64,000 nucleotides of DNA, taken from Pseudoalteromonas piratica. Its GTDB lineage: Bacteria; Pseudomonadota; Gammaproteobacteria; Enterobacterales; Alteromonadaceae. Below, in pieces: positions 9,679 through 19,921 of this stretch. The notes beneath the pieces were generated by a model. It was given only the letters and a program-made list of their open reading frames with translations, did no database searches and had not been told where the DNA came from. Both the position numbers and the translations under genes were made by a program. The stretch is taken from the NCBI RefSeq assembly GCF_000788395.1, contig NZ_CP009888.1, forward strand, positions 2,748,001-2,812,000, read 5' to 3'. Each line of letters opens with the position of its first letter. Within the stretch, counting starts at the first letter, position 1.

Positions 9679-12150
9679 TTAGAATGTGTTACTTATATTG
9701 AAGCTGATGCTCTTCGTATCATCATCATCTTCTTTCTTAAGTGGATAGGCAAAGCTGATTACCATTGGGCCCATTGGCGAAATCCACTGGATAGATAAAC
9801 CTGTCGATGCACGGAAACGACTCGCATCCGAATAATCTTCAAGTAAAGCTTGTTCATCTGGCGTTAGGTTTTCGTAACGATTTACATCAAACTCAGTATC
9901 CCATACGTTCGCCGCATCAACAAATAAACTAGTACGAACTGAACTGCTGTTCTCATCGTCTAGGAATGGTGTTGGTACAATCATCTCTAAACCAGCTACA
10001 GCTTTAACGTTTCCACCGATACGTCCGTACAGTTGAATGTTATCAAACTTAGGATCACTACCGATTTGGCCTTGCGAACCATCCCCACCAGGTGTACCTG
10101 GTAACCAAGTTGGTTCAACAACGATTGCACGAGGCAGAATCGTATTTCGTTCAAAACCGCGTAAGTCCATTTCTGAAATACGGAAGAATTCCTGTACTGG
10201 CAGAATTTGGTCATAGCCGTTTGTTTCGCCATAGCCATTACCATAACCAAATGCTGCTTTTGCAGAAAATGCCCATTTATGGTTTGTACTTAATGGCCAG
10301 TAGAAACGTGAGTCATAATTTACTTTAAAGTAATTAAGATCTGAATTTGGCGTCGTCGCTTTAAGCGTTAAGCTTTGCTTTGAACCTGCAGTTGGGAACA
10401 TACCACGGTTAAGTGTTACGCGTGACCAACCTGCACTGAGTTCTAACTTTAAGAACTCAAACCCTGCATCAGGATTTTCTGGATCTAGGAATGTCTCACG
10501 CATAATGCGCGTTTGTTCGTATTCTGATAACTCAGATAAGTACTCTTTTGAAATGGTAGCGCCAAAGTTCAGGCGGTTATTCGCATTGACTGGAATACCT
10601 AAACTTGAGCCAACCCCATATTTCTTACTCTTATAATCAATTAGGCTGTATTTACTAGCATCGAAGTTCTGGAAGAAAATCGAGTTACCTAAACTAATAC
10701 CGTCTTTTGTAAAATAAGGGTCTGTATGCGATAAGCTTACATTTTGAGAACCCGTAGCTGTACTGATATTAAAGGCAACTTGGTCACCGGTACCTAAGAA
10801 GTTTGATTCACTAATACCGATATTGAACTGCAGTTTGTTATACGAGCCATATGCAAGGCCTGCATTGAAGCTACCTGCTGACTGTTCTTTTACTGTGAAA
10901 TCAACATCTACTTGGTCATCTTTTCCTGGAACTGGTGTGACATCAAACTCAACGTTTTCCATATACATTAAACGTTGAATCTGCAATTTAGAGCGCTCAA
11001 GTGTGCTATTTGAAAGCCATGCGCCTTCCAGTTGGGTGACTTCGCGACGAATTACTTCATCTGAAGTAATTTCATTACCACCAATATTAATTCGACGGAC
11101 GTAAATACGTTTGCCAGGATCAACCGATAGCGTCAGTTTTACTTCTTTATTTTCTTCATCGATATCCGGGATCGTGCGTACTTCAGCATTGGCATAGCCA
11201 AAACGTGCTAGGTAATTTTTAATGAACTCTTCAGAGGCTGTTACCACAGAGCCGTTGTACAGCTTGCCTGTTTTGAGTGGAATCACAGCGCGAATAAGCT
11301 CTTCACGACCAAGTAAATCACCCATGAAGTCAAATTCTTTAACTGTAAACTGCTCACCTTCTGTAACGTTCACAGTAACATAAACAGATTCTTTATCTGG
11401 ACTTACTGATACTTGAGTAGAATCAATATTAAATTTGAGGTAACCGCGATCTAGGTAATAACTGCGAACTTTCTCTAAATCGCCTTGAACTGTTTGCTTT
11501 TGGTATCTGTCATTTGACATAAACATATACCAAGGTAAATCTTGACGTGATTCAGCAAGTGCTAGAAGTTCTTCGTCAGAAAATAGCTCATTACCAACAA
11601 TGTTGATTTGGCGGATTGAAGCGGCATCACCCTCTTTAAATTCTAGTTTTAGCTTTACACGGTTACGTGGTAATCGTGTTACAGAAACATCAATTGACGC
11701 GTTGTACTTACCAATACCATGAAAGAACTCGATTAAGCCTTTTTCTAAGCCATCAACCACCACCATATCAAGTGGTTCACCTTTACGGATCCCCTGCCCA
11801 TCAAGGCTTTCGGTAAGCTGTTCATCTTTGATATCTTTGTTACCCTCAAATTCGATAACACTGATAGTTGGCCTTTCCGTAACTTGGAAAATAACCGTAT
11901 CACCATCACGTACCACTTTAATATTGTCAAAGTGGCCCGAACCATAGAGAGCTTTAATCGTTTTTGAAATTGTGTAACTGTCGAGGTTATCACCAATGTT
12001 AATAGGAATGTGTGTCAGTGCAGCACCCAGTGCAACACGTTGCAATCCTTCAACTCTTAAATCTTCTACAATAAAGGAGTCTTGTTGGCCGAGAGCTGCA
12101 AAACTTGCTCCCAATAAACTTATTACAGCCAATTGCTTTCTGATAGCCAT
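9679..12150 (-). CDS. bamA: outer membrane protein assembly factor BamA
   Basis: Essential core of the BAM machine that inserts beta-barrel proteins into the outer membrane. 823 residues (E. coli 810): signal peptide (first ~21 residues), five POTRA domains starting FIVEDLRVEGLQRV and running to about residue 425, then a 16-strand barrel ending in the C-terminal signature SFNISNTF with terminal Phe. It lies 18 bases after rseP and 13 bases before skp. As an OMP-assembly gene it is commonly sigma-E controlled, but I did not find a convincing sigma-E promoter here. Confidence 0.97.
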   Translation of the reverse strand: MAIRKQLAVISLLGASFAALGQQDSFIVEDLRVEGLQRVALGAALTHIPINIGDNLDSYTISKTIKALYGSGHFDNIKVVRDGDTVIFQVTERPTISVIEFEGNKDIKDEQLTESLDGQGIRKGEPLDMVVVDGLEKGLIEFFHGIGKYNASIDVSVTRLPRNRVKLKLEFKEGDAASIRQINIVGNELFSDEELLALAESRQDLPWYMFMSNDRYQKQTVQGDLEKVRSYYLDRGYLKFNIDSTQVSVSPDKESVYVTVNVTEGEQFTVKEFDFMGDLLGREELIRAVIPLKTGKLYNGSVVTASEEFIKNYLARFGYANAEVRTIPDIDEENKEVKLTLSVDPGKRIYVRRINIGGNEITSDEVIRREVTQLEGAWLSNSTLERSKLQIQRLMYMENVEFDVTPVPGKDDQVDVDFTVKEQSAGSFNAGLAYGSYNKLQFNIGISESNFLGTGDQVAFNISTATGSQNVSLSHTDPYFTKDGISLGNSIFFQNFDASKYSLIDYKSKKYGVGSSLGIPVNANNRLNFGATISKEYLSELSEYEQTRIMRETFLDPENPDAGFEFLKLELSAGWSRVTLNRGMFPTAGSKQSLTLKATTPNSDLNYFKVNYDSRFYWPLSTNHKWAFSAKAAFGYGNGYGETNGYDQILPVQEFFRISEMDLRGFERNTILPRAIVVEPTWLPGTPGGDGSQGQIGSDPKFDNIQLYGRIGGNVKAVAGLEMIVPTPFLDDENSSSVRTSLFVDAANVWDTEFDVNRYENLTPDEQALLEDYSDASRFRASTGLSIQWISPMGPMVISFAYPLKKEDDDDTKSISFNISNTF

Positions 12151-12168
12151 ATTATTATTTGATTTCCT

Positions 12169-13515
12169 TTATAACCGCGTAAAATCGTTAAATAGCGCAA
12201 GGCAAGTTAACAATATAAGGATCAGCGCACCGATCCTAAAACCTAATTCTTGTGTCTTTTCAGAGACTGGCTTTTTTCTGATAAGTTCAATGATGTAATA
12301 CATTAAATGCCCACCATCTAAGATTGGTAAAGGCAATAAATTGAAAAAGCCAATGCTTACACTTACAAATACTAAGAATTCCAACAATGGCATAATGCCA
12401 CTACTGGTGCTGGCTCCGGCACCGATTGCCACCCCTACCGGACCACTTAAGTTTGCAACAGAAACTTGTCCTGTTATCAAATTGACTACTGTTGCAAAAC
12501 TTACGTTTATTAGCTGAATTGTTTTATCAACACCCAAAATTATCGCGTCAAAAACACCATATTGTTGTGTTGAAATCATCCAAGATGGCCAATTTTCAAC
12601 AAAGGGTATCACACCTAAGTAGCCTTGATTAAGTCCTTGCTGATTTTTTTTGTTGCCAGGTGTAACTTGGATATTAAGCTTATCTTCACCACGACTTATG
12701 GTGAGTAATAATGGCGCATTGGGTGAGCGTTGAATACGACTTACAAAGGCTTGCCAAGATTCAATCTGTTCGCCATTAACTAAATGAATGGTATCGTCAA
12801 CTTTTAGCCCTGCAAGCTCTGCTGGACTGCCAGCTTGAACATGGCCAAGACGCATCGTTTCAAGAGGTCTAAATGGCTTAATACCAATATCAACTATCGG
12901 ATTTCCATCATCTTTTAATTGCCATTTAGACAAATCTAAATAGGTTTGTTGATACCCTAATTCATCGTCTTTGACACTTACTCGAACTTGTTGTTCGCCA
13001 ATATTTTCCATCAGCATAAGTAAGGTTTCACGCCAACCAAATACTTCTTTATCATTGATGGCCGTAATTTGCTGACCTGCTTGCAATCTTGCTTGCTCAG
13101 CGAGACTACCTGGTACAACCTCACCAATAACAGGCAATAGCGAGCGCACGCCAACCATATACATTATGGCAGACACAACAATAGCGAAAATAAAGTTTGC
13201 CATTGGGCCTGCGGCAACTACAGCGATTCGCTGGTAAACAGATTTATTATTAAATGCGTGTTCACGTTCAGAAGGTGCAACCTCCTCAACGCGCTCATCA
13301 AGCATTTTTACATACCCACCCAGTGGAATTGCAGCAACAACATACTCAGTGCCGAGCTTATCATGCCATCTGAAAAGTGGTTTACCAAAACCAATTGAGA
13401 AACGGAGTACCTTTACACCGCAACGTCTAGCAACCCAAAAATGGCCATATTCGTGCACCACAACAATGATGCCAATTACTAGTACGAAAGACAGTAAATT
13501 CCACAAAAATTCCAT
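12169..13515 (-). CDS. rseP: RIP metalloprotease RseP (sigma-E site-2 protease)
   Basis: Inner-membrane zinc protease that makes the second cut of the anti-sigma factor RseA, releasing sigma-E during envelope stress. Zinc site VVVHEYGHFW (HExxH at residues 22-26) in the first membrane segment, two central PDZ domains, and the second metal motif NLLPLPILDGG in the C-terminal membrane region. 448 residues (E. coli 450). Its ATG shares a base with the dxr stop (TAATG). It sits immediately upstream of bamA, so the stress sensor and a main target are co-transcribed. Confidence 0.96.
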   Translation of the reverse strand: MEFLWNLLSFVLVIGIIVVVHEYGHFWVARRCGVKVLRFSIGFGKPLFRWHDKLGTEYVVAAIPLGGYVKMLDERVEEVAPSEREHAFNNKSVYQRIAVVAAGPMANFIFAIVVSAIMYMVGVRSLLPVIGEVVPGSLAEQARLQAGQQITAINDKEVFGWRETLLMLMENIGEQQVRVSVKDDELGYQQTYLDLSKWQLKDDGNPIVDIGIKPFRPLETMRLGHVQAGSPAELAGLKVDDTIHLVNGEQIESWQAFVSRIQRSPNAPLLLTISRGEDKLNIQVTPGNKKNQQGLNQGYLGVIPFVENWPSWMISTQQYGVFDAIILGVDKTIQLINVSFATVVNLITGQVSVANLSGPVGVAIGAGASTSSGIMPLLEFLVFVSVSIGFFNLLPLPILDGGHLMYYIIELIRKKPVSEKTQELGFRIGALILILLTCLALFNDFTRL

Positions 13516-14720
13516 TAACAGCTCTCCGCGACCATTTGACTTGCCACTGAACGGGCTTCACTATCAAGTTGTAAAATCACATCAAGATCATTTATTTGTA
13601 TATTTTGATGAGTTTGCGCAATGCGATTCAACACAGCTTGATTAATACGGTAAATATCAAGAAAACCAATTTTCTTATCAAGGAAAGCAGCCACTGAAAT
13701 TTCATTAGCAGCATTAATCGTTGTTGTGGCATATTGCCCTTCTGAACAGGCATCAATGGCAAGTTTTAAATTTGGATAACGATTAAAGTCGGGCGCATTA
13801 AAGGTAAAATCAACCATTTGAGTAAAATCGAGTGGTGCAACACCGGCTTCAATACGCTCTGGGAAAGCAAGTGCATGCGCAATTGGCGTGCGCATATCAG
13901 GATTACCCATTTGTGCCAACACCGACCCATCCGTGTACTGTACCATTGAATGAATAATGCTTTGCGGGTGGATTACTACTTGTATATCACTCGGTTTTGC
14001 ATTGAACAGCCACTTGGCTTCAATGAACTCTAACCCTTTATTCATCATAGTGGCAGAGTCGACCGATATTTTTTGCCCCATATCCCAATTGGGGTGTGCT
14101 ACAGCCTGTTCAACGGAAATGTCGGAAAAAGTTGTTAAATCCCGTGTGCGAAATGGACCACCTGATCCAGTTAGCAAGATTTTATTTACGCCATGTTGCT
14201 GTAACTCTGCGCTGTAACAATTTGCTTGCACGCTTGCTGGCATCGCCTGAAAAATCGCATTATGTTCGCTGTCGATGGGTAATAAGGTTGCGCCAGAGCG
14301 CTTCACTTCATTAATAAATAGCTCGCCGGACATTACCAGCGACTCTTTATTCGCAAGCAATACGCGCTTTCCAGCTTTAACTGCTGCCAGTGTAGGGAGC
14401 AAACCTGCTGCACCGACAATCGCTGCCATCACAGTATCAACACTGCTGTCACTGGCCACCTTAGATGCAGCTTGTTGGCCACATAACACCTTAGTTGAAA
14501 GTCCTAAGCGTGTTACTTCATTTTCAAGTTGTTTTGTCGCATCAGGGCATTGCATTACAGCGTATTGTGGCAAAAACTGCGCGCATTGCGTTGCCATCAA
14601 GCGCCAATTGCGTCCTGCAACAAGAGCAAATATCTGAAAAGCATCTGCATTTCTAGCGAGCACATCTAAGGTGCTAGTGCCAATCGAACCTGTCGAGCCC
14701 AGAACGGTAATACGTTGCAT
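13515..14720 (-). CDS. dxr: 1-deoxy-D-xylulose 5-phosphate reductoisomerase
   Basis: Second enzyme of the MEP isoprenoid pathway: converts DXP to MEP with NADPH and a divalent metal. The N-terminal nucleotide-binding motif is LGSTGSIGTSTLDV; the metal-binding segment LPIDSEHNAIFQ and the HPNWDMGQKISVDSATMMNK block are diagnostic. I use the ATG at 14720 (401 residues), which overlaps the cdsA stop as TAATG and begins MQRITVLGSTGSIG like other Dxr proteins. A GTG at 14738 would add six residues inside cdsA. Isoprenoid precursors feed the neighbouring uppS. Confidence 0.96.
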   Translation of the reverse strand: MQRITVLGSTGSIGTSTLDVLARNADAFQIFALVAGRNWRLMATQCAQFLPQYAVMQCPDATKQLENEVTRLGLSTKVLCGQQAASKVASDSSVDTVMAAIVGAAGLLPTLAAVKAGKRVLLANKESLVMSGELFINEVKRSGATLLPIDSEHNAIFQAMPASVQANCYSAELQQHGVNKILLTGSGGPFRTRDLTTFSDISVEQAVAHPNWDMGQKISVDSATMMNKGLEFIEAKWLFNAKPSDIQVVIHPQSIIHSMVQYTDGSVLAQMGNPDMRTPIAHALAFPERIEAGVAPLDFTQMVDFTFNAPDFNRYPNLKLAIDACSEGQYATTTINAANEISVAAFLDKKIGFLDIYRINQAVLNRIAQTHQNIQINDLDVILQLDSEARSVASQMVAESC

Positions 14721-15586
14721 TACGCCACCAAGGTCCACGCATAAAATGCAGCAAAAAGCGGAGCTGCAGCCGTTAAGCTATCAATACGGTCCAAAATCCC
14801 GCCGTGACCAGGTAAACAAGAACCACTGTCTTTTAAACCCACTTCTCGCTTAAACATACTCTCTAATAAATCCCCAACGGCTGAGAAAAGAGCAACCACC
14901 GCAGCCATTGCCGCGTAAATAAACCATTTATCTGTTGGTACTTTGGTGAAATAACAAAAAGCGAGTACAAAAATACCTGAGCAAATTAAACCACCTACTA
15001 GCCCTTCAATGGTTTTATTTGGGCTAACTAACGGCATTAATTTGTGTTTACCTAAGTTTTTACCTGAGAAGTAAGCACCGATATCGGCACTCCACACAAT
15101 ACCCAGAACAACCATAATTAAAATTGAACCTTGCGTTGCATCAGTTGCATATTCACTACTACGAAGCACATTCAGCGCAAGCCACATTGGGAGTAGAGTA
15201 AGTAAACCGGCAATTGCACGCATCATTAAACCACTGTGCCACGCTTTTGCCGTTCTCGGGTACGTCCAAACAAGTGCACAGGCAACTAACCACCATGCTA
15301 CAGCAAGCGTAAACACATAGTTAGCAGAGCCGATCAGCTGGCCATTTTGCCATAAACTTTCGATTGGCCAAAAGCCATTAGCAATAAATAGAATTACCGC
15401 CATGCCCGCAACATAGCTGATCCGTGCAGCGAATTTCTTAAGCCCCATAAACGCAGACCATTCCCACGCTGAAAGCAATACAATTAGGCCAGCAATTAGA
15501 CTAAATAACTCTAGAGGTGTGTAAAATACAAGTGCAAGTGCCGCTGGTGCTAACACCAACGAAGTTAAAATACGTTTAATTAACAA
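14720..15586 (-). CDS. cdsA: phosphatidate cytidylyltransferase
   Basis: Makes CDP-diacylglycerol from phosphatidic acid and CTP, the branch point to all phospholipids. Polytopic membrane protein of 288 residues with about eight hydrophobic segments. The C-terminal CDP-diacylglycerol synthase signature is present as KREVGLKDSGSCLPGHGG followed by DRIDS. It lies 20 bases after uppS and is coupled to dxr. Order uppS-cdsA-dxr-rseP is widely conserved. Confidence 0.96.
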   Translation of the reverse strand: MLIKRILTSLVLAPAALALVFYTPLELFSLIAGLIVLLSAWEWSAFMGLKKFAARISYVAGMAVILFIANGFWPIESLWQNGQLIGSANYVFTLAVAWWLVACALVWTYPRTAKAWHSGLMMRAIAGLLTLLPMWLALNVLRSSEYATDATQGSILIMVVLGIVWSADIGAYFSGKNLGKHKLMPLVSPNKTIEGLVGGLICSGIFVLAFCYFTKVPTDKWFIYAAMAAVVALFSAVGDLLESMFKREVGLKDSGSCLPGHGGILDRIDSLTAAAPLFAAFYAWTLVA

Positions 15587-15606
15587 ATCAAATTACCCTT
15601 TTAAAA

Positions 15607-16368
15607 TCACGATTGAGCAAGTAGTTCTTTTATTTGTTCGCCAGTACAACCAAAGCGACGCTCTCGTGAAACATAACAGGCGATTGCATCCGCAAACGCC
15701 TGCTCATTAAAATCTGGCCAAAGTGTTTCTGTAAAATACAGTTCAGCATAAGCTGCTTGCCACAGCAAAAAGTTACTTATGCGTAAATCACCACCTGTAC
15801 GGATTAGCAAATCCAGTGGTGCTTGTTCATTCATGCTAATGTACTGTGATAGTGCGTTTTCATCAATATCGTCGGCACATAATTCACCGCGTTCAACTTG
15901 TTTGGCAAGCTGTTTCGCCGCCTGTGCAATGTCCCATTGCCCACCATAATTAGCTGCAACATTAAGTGTTAGGCCCGTATTGTTTTCGGTCATTTGCTCT
16001 GCTTTTACTACACTTTTTTGCAGTTTTTCGGAGAAACGACTGATGTCACCAATTACCTTCAACTTAACATTATTTTTATCGAGTTTTTTTACTTCGTTGG
16101 TCAATACAAACATGAAGAGCTCCATTAACGTCGTCACTTCTTGTTCAGGGCGGCGCCAGTTTTCACTGCTAAATGCAAACAGCGTTAACGATTCAATATT
16201 GAGCTGGCGGCAAAACTTTACTGCATTACGAACAGATTCAACGCCCTTTTTATGACCAAACACACGAGGCTTACCCTTTGCTTGTGCCCAACGACCGTTG
16301 CCATCCATAATAATGGCGACATGGCGAGGTAAGCTTTGTTGAGTAATTGCGTCCTTGGTGATTGTCAT
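15607..16368 (-). CDS. uppS: undecaprenyl diphosphate synthase
   Basis: Cis-prenyltransferase that builds the C55 lipid carrier for peptidoglycan and polysaccharide export. Catalytic Asp22 is in [10 protein letters not shown]; the downstream [11 protein letters not shown] and [15 protein letters not shown] blocks complete the active site. 253 residues, normal length. The start is ATG at 16368 with TGAG seven bases upstream. A strong terminator hairpin ends only 22 bases before it, so the operon must be fed by read-through from frr or by a promoter in the 55 bases before that hairpin. Confidence 0.96.
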   Translation of the reverse strand: MTITKDAITQQSLPRHVAIIMDGNGRWAQAKGKPRVFGHKKGVESVRNAVKFCRQLNIESLTLFAFSSENWRRPEQEVTTLMELFMFVLTNEVKKLDKNNVKLKVIGDISRFSEKLQKSVVKAEQMTENNTGLTLNVAANYGGQWDIAQAAKQLAKQVERGELCADDIDENALSQYISMNEQAPLDLLIRTGGDLRISNFLLWQAAYAELYFTETLWPDFNEQAFADAIACYVSRERRFGCTGEQIKELLAQS

Positions 16369-16390
16369 TAAGTCTCATTTCCAAAAGTAA

Positions 16391-16424
16391 AAAGCGCCGT
16401 CTAGTATACCCTAGACGGCGCTTT
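16391..16424 (-). terminator. strong intrinsic terminator between frr and uppS
   Basis: Perfect 14-bp stem (16391-16404 with 16411-16424), six-base loop, and five T on the minus strand. It ends transcription after frr (stop 16480) yet lies just 22 bases before the uppS start, too close for a promoter between them. Confidence 0.88.
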
Positions 16425-16479
16425 AAAACTAATAATTTAGTTGCTCAATGATTGTGCACTAAAGTGCTCAAAAATTGCT

Positions 16480-17037
16480 TTAGATTTCCATTAATTCCGC
16501 TTCTTTAGCAGACAAAATTGTATCCATTTCTTTGATAAATTTATCTGTTAATTTCTGGATTTCGTCATCACTTTGACGTGCTTCATCTTCAGAAATTTCT
16601 TTGTCTTTTAGTAGCGCTTTTACGTCTGAATTCGCATCACGGCGAATGTTACGAACAGCCACACGGCCACTTTCAACTTCACCACGAACAATCTTAATTA
16701 ATGATTTACGACGCTCTTCTGTAAGCGGAGGTAATGGTACGCGAATAACCGTACCTGCAGACATTGGGTTTAAACCAAGATCTGATGCCATAATTGCTTT
16801 TTCTACCGCTTGAGTAAGTGTTTTATCAAATACTGTGATTGCAAGTGTACGGTTATCTTCAATTGTTACGTTACCCACTTGATTAAGTGGTGTATCTGCA
16901 CCGTAGTATGATACTTGAATACCATCTAAAAGACTTGGGTGTGCACGACCTGTGCGGATTTTTGATAATTGTGAGCCTAGCGCGTCAACACTCTTTTGCA
17001 TACGCTCTGCAGCATGCTGTTGGATTTCTTTAATCAC
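16480..17037 (-). CDS. frr: ribosome recycling factor
   Basis: With EF-G, splits post-termination ribosomes so they can be reused. The 185 residues match the family exactly; the sequence has the three-helix-bundle N-terminus, the [16 protein letters not shown] block and the [13 protein letters not shown] segment of RRF. Start is GTG at 17037, preceded by AGGAAG at good spacing. It is 17 bases after pyrH. Conserved cluster rpsB-tsf-pyrH-frr. Confidence 0.97.
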   Translation of the reverse strand: MIKEIQQHAAERMQKSVDALGSQLSKIRTGRAHPSLLDGIQVSYYGADTPLNQVGNVTIEDNRTLAITVFDKTLTQAVEKAIMASDLGLNPMSAGTVIRVPLPPLTEERRKSLIKIVRGEVESGRVAVRNIRRDANSDVKALLKDKEISEDEARQSDDEIQKLTDKFIKEMDTILSAKEAELMEI

Positions 17038-17054
17038 GTTAATCTTCCTAACTA

Positions 17055-17801
17055 TTATTCTGCTGATTTAGTTGATTTGTTTGTAATCAGTGTACCTTCG
17101 TCTTCACCAAGGATAACACGTTTTAGCGCACCTGGTTTATTCATATTGAAAACACTGATTGGCATATTGTGGTCACGAGCTAGGGTAAATGCCGCTAAGT
17201 CCATCACCTTTAATTCTCTTTCAATAACTTCGTTATATGTCAGTGTAGGGTATAACGTAGCTTCTGGATTTTTAACAGGATCATCGCTGTAAACACCGTC
17301 AACTTTTGTTGCTTTTAGTACGGTGTCGGCTTCAATTTCAATGCCGCGTAAACACGCAGCTGAATCAGTTGTAAAGAACGGGTTACCGGTACCCGCAGAG
17401 AAAATAACAACACGGCCGGTTTTTAATAAGCTAATTGCTTCTGCCCAATTATAAGCATCGCACACACCGTTTAGAGGAATTGCTGACATTAAACGTGCAT
17501 TTACATAAGCACGGTGAAGCGCATCACGCATTGCTAAGCCATTCATTACCGTAGCAAGCATACCCATGTGATCGCCCACTACGCGGTTCATACCGTTTTC
17601 AGCGAGTGTACCGCCACGTAGGAAGTTACCCCCCCCAATTACTACGCCTACTTCAACGCCTAATTCTACAAGTTCTTTAATTTCTTGTGCCATACGGTCA
17701 AGAATAGATGGGTCGATACCAAAGCCTTCTTGGCCCATTAAAGCTTCACCGCTTAATTTAAGTAAAACTCGTCTAAAAACTGGCTTACGATTTGTGTTCA
17801 T
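17055..17801 (-). CDS. pyrH: UMP kinase
   Basis: Hexameric bacterial UMP kinase of the amino-acid-kinase family, making UDP for pyrimidine nucleotides and sugar donors. 248 residues; visible motifs are [10 protein letters not shown] at the N-terminus, GGGNFLRGG, and the [13 protein letters not shown] nucleotide site. A terminator after tsf ends 29 bases before its ATG, so pyrH depends on partial read-through or an unseen promoter. Cluster order as in E. coli. Confidence 0.97.
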   Translation of the reverse strand: MNTNRKPVFRRVLLKLSGEALMGQEGFGIDPSILDRMAQEIKELVELGVEVGVVIGGGNFLRGGTLAENGMNRVVGDHMGMLATVMNGLAMRDALHRAYVNARLMSAIPLNGVCDAYNWAEAISLLKTGRVVIFSAGTGNPFFTTDSAACLRGIEIEADTVLKATKVDGVYSDDPVKNPEATLYPTLTYNEVIERELKVMDLAAFTLARDHNMPISVFNMNKPGALKRVILGEDEGTLITNKSTKSAE

Positions 17802-17830
17802 AGTAGTCCTGGCTGAAAAAGTTGCAAAAA

Positions 17831-17858
17831 ATAACCGCGCTATTGATAGCGCGGTTAT
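17831..17858 (-). terminator. intrinsic terminator between tsf and pyrH
   Basis: Perfect 12-bp stem (17831-17842 with 17847-17858), four-base loop, then a T run on the minus strand (complement of 17826-17830). It lies 62 bases after the tsf stop and 29 bases before the pyrH start. Confidence 0.85.
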
Positions 17859-17920
17859 TCTAAATAATTTTATCTCTTAGCGCAAAAGCAAAAGCCATTT
17901 TGCTAAGTGAAAAAAGTCGA

Positions 17921-18772
17921 TTACTCGCCTTTTGCTGCTGCGATTTGTGCAGCTACTTCAGCAGCGAAGTCTTCTTCTTTCTTCTCGATACCTTCACCTA
18001 CTTCTAGGCGAGTGAAACCAGAGATAGTTGCACCCTTCTCTTTAAGGAATTCACCAACTGATTTCTTAGGTTCCATGATGAACGCTTGACCAGTAAGAGA
18101 GATCTCACCAGTGAACTTCTTCATACGACCAACAACCATCTTCTCAGCGATTTCTGCTGGCTTACCTTCGTTCATTGCGATTTCAACTTGAACCGCTTTT
18201 TCTTTCTCTACAACCTCAGCAGGTACGTCTTCTGGGTTTAGGAACTCAGGCTTAGAAGCAGCAACGTGCATTGCAACGTGCTTAAGTGTTTCTTCGTCAG
18301 CTTCACCAGTAACAACAACACCGATACGGTCGCCGTGACGGTATGCAGCAGCTTTATCACCATCGATGTACTCAACGCGACGAACGTTGATGTTTTCACC
18401 GATTTTAGCAACTAGAGCAACACGCGTTTCTTCGAATTGTGCTTTAAGTGTTTCGATGTCAGTTTTTGCTTCAGCAGCAGCATCAAGAACAGTGTTAGCA
18501 AAACCTAGGAAGTTTTCGTCTTTAGCAACGAAGTCAGTTTGACAGTTAACTTCTAGAAGTGCAGTGAAACCAGCACCTTGCTTGATAAGGATTGTACCTT
18601 CTGCAGCGATGTTACCCGCTTTTTTAGCAGCTTTAGCAGCACCGCTCTTACGCATGTTCTCGATCGCTAAATCGATGTCACCGTTAGTTTCAGTTAGTGC
18701 TTTTTTACAATCCATCATGCCAGCGCCTGTGCGCTCGCGTAATTCTTTAACTAGGGCAGCAGTTACAGCCAT
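17921..18772 (-). CDS. tsf: translation elongation factor Ts
   Basis: Nucleotide exchange factor for EF-Tu. 283 residues, like E. coli. The N-terminal UBA-like domain ([16 protein letters not shown]) and the EF-Tu contact motif [12 protein letters not shown] are clear. Codon use is strongly biased, as in highly expressed genes. It follows rpsB after a 111-base gap containing a hairpin (18839-18876) that could tune tsf relative to rpsB. Confidence 0.98.
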   Translation of the reverse strand: MAVTAALVKELRERTGAGMMDCKKALTETNGDIDLAIENMRKSGAAKAAKKAGNIAAEGTILIKQGAGFTALLEVNCQTDFVAKDENFLGFANTVLDAAAEAKTDIETLKAQFEETRVALVAKIGENINVRRVEYIDGDKAAAYRHGDRIGVVVTGEADEETLKHVAMHVAASKPEFLNPEDVPAEVVEKEKAVQVEIAMNEGKPAEIAEKMVVGRMKKFTGEISLTGQAFIMEPKKSVGEFLKEKGATISGFTRLEVGEGIEKKEEDFAAEVAAQIAAAKGE

Positions 18773-18838
18773 TAGTATGTCCTCAAATCCAAAATCTATT
18801 TAAAATAAGCGGGAGCAAGCTCCCCCTAATCATCAGAA

Positions 18839-18876
18839 TATCAAGCTTTCTATGATACTTTCATGAAAGCTTGATA
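18839..18876 (-). promoter_or_regulatory. hairpin in the rpsB-tsf intergenic region
   Basis: A 12-bp stem (TATCAAGCTTTC at 18839-18850 with its complement at 18865-18876) that can continue with four more pairs. There is no T run on the minus strand, so it is not a standard terminator; it may act as a processing or stability element setting the rpsB to tsf ratio. Inference only. Confidence 0.5.
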
Positions 18877-18883
18877 AGCGCTA

Positions 18884-19612
18884 TTACTCAGCTTCTACGA
18901 AATCGTCTTTTTCAGCTTGAACAGCGATGTTGCTTTCACGGCCTTCAACAGCCACGTCTGCTACAGCGTTAGTGTAAAGCTGGATAGCACGGATAGCATC
19001 GTCGTTACCAGGGATGATGAAATCAACACCATCTGGGTTTGAGTTAGTATCAACTACAGATACTACTGGGATGCCTAGGTTGTTTGCTTCTTTAATAGCA
19101 ATGTGCTCGTGATCAGCGTCGATAACGAAGATAGCGTCTGGAAGACCGCCCATGTTCTTGATACCGCCAAGGCTCTTTTCAAGCTTTTCCATTTCACGAG
19201 TAAGCATTAACGCTTCTTTCTTAGTTAATTTTTCGAAAGTACCGTCTTGGCTTTGAGTTTCAAGGTCTTTAAGACGCTTGATTGACTGACGAACTGTTTT
19301 CCAGTTAGTTAGCATACCACCTAACCAACGGTGGTTTACGTAGAACTGGTCAGAACGTAGTGCAGCTTCTTTAACTGCTTCGCTTGCAGCGCGCTTAGTA
19401 CCAACGAAAAGGATTTTACCTTTGTTTGATGCTACGCCTTTAAGGAAAGACATTGCTTCGTTGAATAAAGGTACAGTTTTCTCTAAGTTGATGATATGTA
19501 CTTTGTTACGTGCACCGAAGATGAACGGCTTCATCTTAGGGTTCCAGTAACGAGCTTGGTGACCGAAGTGTACGCCAGCTTGTAGCATATCGCGCATAGA
19601 AACGTTTGCCAT
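18884..19612 (-). CDS. rpsB: 30S ribosomal protein S2
   Basis: Small-subunit ribosomal protein at the neck of the 30S particle. The ATG at 19612 begins [19 protein letters not shown], matching other S2 proteins, and has AGAGGA upstream; a longer reading to 19666 adds an unrelated N-terminus and is rejected. 242 residues. Conserved blocks include [14 protein letters not shown] and [14 protein letters not shown]. It is preceded by a leader of about 190 bases and a strong promoter, and is divergent from map. Confidence 0.97.
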   Translation of the reverse strand: MANVSMRDMLQAGVHFGHQARYWNPKMKPFIFGARNKVHIINLEKTVPLFNEAMSFLKGVASNKGKILFVGTKRAASEAVKEAALRSDQFYVNHRWLGGMLTNWKTVRQSIKRLKDLETQSQDGTFEKLTKKEALMLTREMEKLEKSLGGIKNMGGLPDAIFVIDADHEHIAIKEANNLGIPVVSVVDTNSNPDGVDFIIPGNDDAIRAIQLYTNAVADVAVEGRESNIAVQAEKDDFVEAE

Positions 19613-19805
19613 TTTAATATTCCTCTGTAATTTTGGGTTAGGCCTCCACATACCCCATAGCACCAACAGTTTGCTTACTATAAGCGCCCTGCACCCAAGT
19701 GTATGTGCCGGTATGTGTGTGTGTTAAAAATTAAAGTTTATGTGTATTCACTACAATCAACTTAAAAATCACTCAGGAAATTTAAATTTTAATTGTAAAA
19801 ATACG
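19613..19805 (-). promoter_or_regulatory. long rpsB 5' leader, candidate S2 autoregulatory element
   Basis: From the predicted promoter the rpsB mRNA would have about 190 untranslated bases. In E. coli and other gammaproteobacteria the rpsB leader is a known target of feedback repression by S2; by position this is the equivalent element. The leader contains an alternating CA/TG-rich stretch near 19695-19730 and a GC-rich segment before the AGAGGA site. I cannot confirm the conserved fold by eye. With the adjoining 19806-19921 this fills the 309-base gap to map. Confidence 0.5.
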
Positions 19806-19811
19806 GCGCGC

Positions 19812-19840
19812 TTTATACCATATTAACAATCAGAACTCAA
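19812..19840 (-). promoter_or_regulatory. sigma-70 promoter of rpsB with GC-rich discriminator
   Basis: On the minus strand: TTGAGT (19835-19840), exactly 17 bases, TATAAA (19812-19817), followed directly by GCGCGCC. The GC-rich discriminator is typical of promoters repressed during the stringent response. Confidence 0.78.
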
Positions 19841-19921
19841 ATTTTATGAGTACTTTTCAGTCAAACGAACCAAGCAAATCGATGTCGTGTTTGACCACAA
19901 TTACAGAATTTTGGAGCCTAA

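Noticed and set aside
13515..14738. Longer dxr from a GTG at 14738
   Set aside because: The added six residues lie within cdsA, and the ATG at 14720 overlaps the cdsA stop as TAATG and matches the family N-terminus.
18884..19666. Longer rpsB with 18 extra N-terminal residues
   Set aside because: The extension translates the leader; AGAGGA and the conserved [10 protein letters not shown] start support 19612.
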